From contig JAIRNX010000070.1 of the NCBI GenBank assembly GCA_031257815.1, positions 1-7,490 of the forward strand: 7,490 nucleotides of DNA. The letters are read 5' to 3'. Under the pieces are notes generated by a model, which was given only the letters and a program-made list of their open reading frames with translations, searched no databases and was not told the DNA's origin. This document shows positions 5,372 through 7,490 of the stretch, one piece after another; position 1 is the stretch's first letter, and each line of letters starts with the position of its first letter. The position numbers were made by a program, and so were the translations under genes. The stretch comes from Lactobacillales bacterium. GTDB taxonomy: Bacteria > Bacillota > Bacilli > Lactobacillales > Streptococcaceae.

Positions 5372-7490
5372 ATGACTTATAGAGCAGGGGTTGATGTTGG
5401 ATCGACCACAGTTAAGTTAGTTATTTTTGCAGAAAACCAAAAATGCGTGTTTGCAGAGTATGAACGTCATTTTGTAGATATTTTGCAAGCAACGAAAAAA
5501 ATTTTGCAAAAAGCACAAAAAGTTCTAGGTGAAGATTGTTTGATATCATTGATGATTACTGGCTCAGGTGGTATAGATTTAGCAAAAAAATTAGAAATTT
5601 CTTTTGTGCAGGAAGTGATTGCTTGTACAAAGGCAGTAGAGGAGATCATTCCGCAAACTGACATTGTAATTGAACTTGGTGGCGAAGATGCAAAGATTAT
5701 CTTTTTCAAAGAAACCCTTGAGCAAAGAATGAATGGAAGTTGCGCTGGCGGTACCGGAGCTTTTATCGATCAAATGGCCACTCTTTTGAAAACGGATGCA
5801 AAAGGCTTAAATGAATTAGCCAAGGATTATCAAACAATTTACCCAATAGCTTCTCGTTGTGGTGTCTTTGCCAAAACAGATGTGCAGCCGTTAATTAACG
5901 AAGGAGCAGCTAAAGAAGATATTGCTGCTAGTATTTTTCAAGCCGTCGTTAACCAAACAATTGCTGGCTTGGCATCTGGACGTAGAATTGAAGGAAAAGT
6001 CGCTTTTTTAGGGGGACCGTTATTTTTCTTATCGGAGTTAAAGCAACGTTTTATTGAAACATTAGACTTATCTTTAGATGACATCGTCCCTTCTGAAAAT
6101 CCCCAACTTTTTGTTGCATTGGGGGCAGCGCTTTTTGCGCGTCCAGAAGAAACTAAATCTTTGCAAGAAATTATTTGTTGTTTAGAAAATGAAGATAAGT
6201 TAGAAACCCAAATTAAAAGTTTGCCATGTTTATTTTCATCAGCAGAAGAACTAGCTCTTTTTCGTGAGCGTCATAAAAAAGCCAAACCCGTGTATCGTTT
6301 GCTAAAAAATTATCAAGGTGCAGCCTTTTTAGGTATTGATGCTGGCTCAACTACTAGTAAGGTTATCTTGCTAAGCAAGGATATGGAAATATTATTTAGC
6401 TATTATGGGAATAATGAAGGTCAACCATTAGAAAATATTAAAGAAGTTTTATTTTCTTTATATCAAAAACTTCCTGTAGATATTTATCTTGCCAATACTT
6501 GTGTAACAGGTTATGGGGAAGAATTGATTAAAAAGGCATTAAAAGTTGATTTAGGGATTGTTGAAACAATGGCACATTACAAAGCCGCTAATTATTTTTA
6601 TCCAGGTGTGGATTTTATTTTAGATATTGGCGGACAAGATATGAAAGCAATCACTATTCGTAAGGGCGCACTAGCTAATATTCAGTTAAATGAAGCTTGC
6701 TCTTCTGGTTGCGGATCGTTTATTGAAGGCTTTGCTAAATCGTTAAATTATTCCATAGAAGATTTCGCTAAGGAAGCTTTATATGCAAAACACCCTGCTG
6801 ACTTAGGTTCAAGATGTACGGTTTTTATGAACTCAAAAATTAAACAAGCACAAAAAGATGGGATTAGTATCGGTGATCTTTCAGCAGGACTATCTTACTC
6901 TGTCATTAAAAATGCATTATATAAAGTAATTAAAGTTCGCAGAGCTTCCATGTTGGGTGAAAAAATTGTTGTTCAGGGCGGAACATTTTGCAATGATGCT
7001 ATTTTACGTATTTTGGAGATGATTTTAGATCAAGAAGTAGTTCGTCCAGAAATCGCCAGTTTGATGGGAGCATATGGTGCAGCTTTGATCGCTAAAGAAA
7101 ATGCTAAAAAAGGACTTTGTTCTTCGCTTTTATCTAATTCCGAGTTAGAGTACTTTAAATCAAAAAAAGACTTCCTTGCTTGTAAATTATGCGAAAATCA
7201 GTGCAAATTAACTAAGCATGTCTTTTCAAATGGGCGAAATTTTATTACTGGCAATCGCTGCGAACGCGGTGCAGCAAGAATGATAAAGCAACAAAATTCT
7301 CAAAAGAAGAAAAAAATCAACTTAGTTAGTGAAAAATATCGACACTTATTTGCATATAAAAGATTAACCACAGAAAAAGCAACTCATGGAACGATTGGTT
7401 TGCCACGCGTTTTAAATATTTATGAAAATTACCCGTTATGGGTGACTTTTTTTACAAAATTAGGCTTTAGAGTTGAATTAAGTCCAAGAT
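5372..7490 (+). CDS. Fused acyl-CoA dehydratase activase / DUF2229 protein (5' part)
   Basis: The 706 complete codons have no stop and run off the window; relatives, as I recall, reach about 1,400 residues. Two BadF/BcrA-type ATPase domains lie in tandem. The first has [10 protein letters not shown] (6-15), [11 protein letters not shown] with Cys124, and [10 protein letters not shown] with Cys163. The second has [10 protein letters not shown] (321-330), [19 protein letters not shown] with Cys443 and Cys447, and [11 protein letters not shown] with Cys482. In 2-hydroxyglutaryl-CoA dehydratase activases such cysteines hold a [4Fe-4S] cluster between two subunits, and ATP hydrolysis drives a low-potential electron to the partner. 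Next come Cys604, Cys607, Cys611 and Cys630 (CxxCxxxC...C), then [16 protein letters not shown], the likely start of the DUF2229 region. The start is supported by AGAGGTG (5355-5361). The true substrate is unknown; a reductase-activating role is an inference from family. Confidence 0.9.
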   Translation, partial: MTYRAGVDVGSTTVKLVIFAENQKCVFAEYERHFVDILQATKKILQKAQKVLGEDCLISLMITGSGGIDLAKKLEISFVQEVIACTKAVEEIIPQTDIVIELGGEDAKIIFFKETLEQRMNGSCAGGTGAFIDQMATLLKTDAKGLNELAKDYQTIYPIASRCGVFAKTDVQPLINEGAAKEDIAASIFQAVVNQTIAGLASGRRIEGKVAFLGGPLFFLSELKQRFIETLDLSLDDIVPSENPQLFVALGAALFARPEETKSLQEIICCLENEDKLETQIKSLPCLFSSAEELALFRERHKKAKPVYRLLKNYQGAAFLGIDAGSTTSKVILLSKDMEILFSYYGNNEGQPLENIKEVLFSLYQKLPVDIYLANTCVTGYGEELIKKALKVDLGIVETMAHYKAANYFYPGVDFILDIGGQDMKAITIRKGALANIQLNEACSSGCGSFIEGFAKSLNYSIEDFAKEALYAKHPADLGSRCTVFMNSKIKQAQKDGISIGDLSAGLSYSVIKNALYKVIKVRRASMLGEKIVVQGGTFCNDAILRILEMILDQEVVRPEIASLMGAYGAALIAKENAKKGLCSSLLSNSELEYFKSKKDFLACKLCENQCKLTKHVFSNGRNFITGNRCERGAARMIKQQNSQKKKKINLVSEKYRHLFAYKRLTTEKATHGTIGLPRVLNIYENYPLWVTFFTKLGFRVELSPR

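Overview
The window looks like chromosome of a low-GC Gram-positive bacterium, most likely an Enterococcaceae-type member of the Lactobacillales (Enterococcus, Melissococcus or Vagococcus-like). The basis is the AT-rich sequence, strong AGGAGG-type ribosome sites, and the protein sequences of S2, Obg, acetate kinase and class II aldolase as I remember those families. The genus is an inference; no search was possible.

Layout. Minus strand: ackA (acetate kinase, 196-1401) lies downstream of obg (ribosome-assembly GTPase, 1531-2823). A 405-bp divergent intergenic region (2824-3228) follows. It holds upstream sequence for both obg and fba and a small decayed-looking reading frame. Plus strand: fba (class II fructose-bisphosphate aldolase, 3229-4113), then a near-consensus promoter, a long structured leader, rpsB (ribosomal protein S2, 4439-5182) and an intrinsic terminator. 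Last is the 5' part of a large fused acyl-CoA dehydratase activase/DUF2229 protein (5372 to beyond the window end). The expected partner of rpsB, tsf, is not there.

The genes are core housekeeping: glycolysis (fba), overflow acetate and ATP formation (ackA), and ribosome assembly (obg, rpsB). The fused iron-sulfur ATPase is the one product whose substrate is unknown.

The least ordinary content is intergenic. Three copies of a palindromic repeat with GTTAAC-centred ends (consensus around AGACAAGTTAACAGGTTCT) sit at 1-210, 1451-1511 and 4153-4329. The two long copies can each fold into one long hairpin with the same TGGTG apical loop, and the stems differ by compensatory base changes. One copy supplies the last four codons and the stop of ackA. 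One is a bare 22-bp perfect inverted repeat between obg and ackA. One begins almost at the predicted transcription start of rpsB, so it would form the 5' end of the S2 messenger. This looks like a MITE- or BOX-like mobile structured element that has changed a gene end and a ribosomal protein leader. It is the best candidate here for something undescribed.
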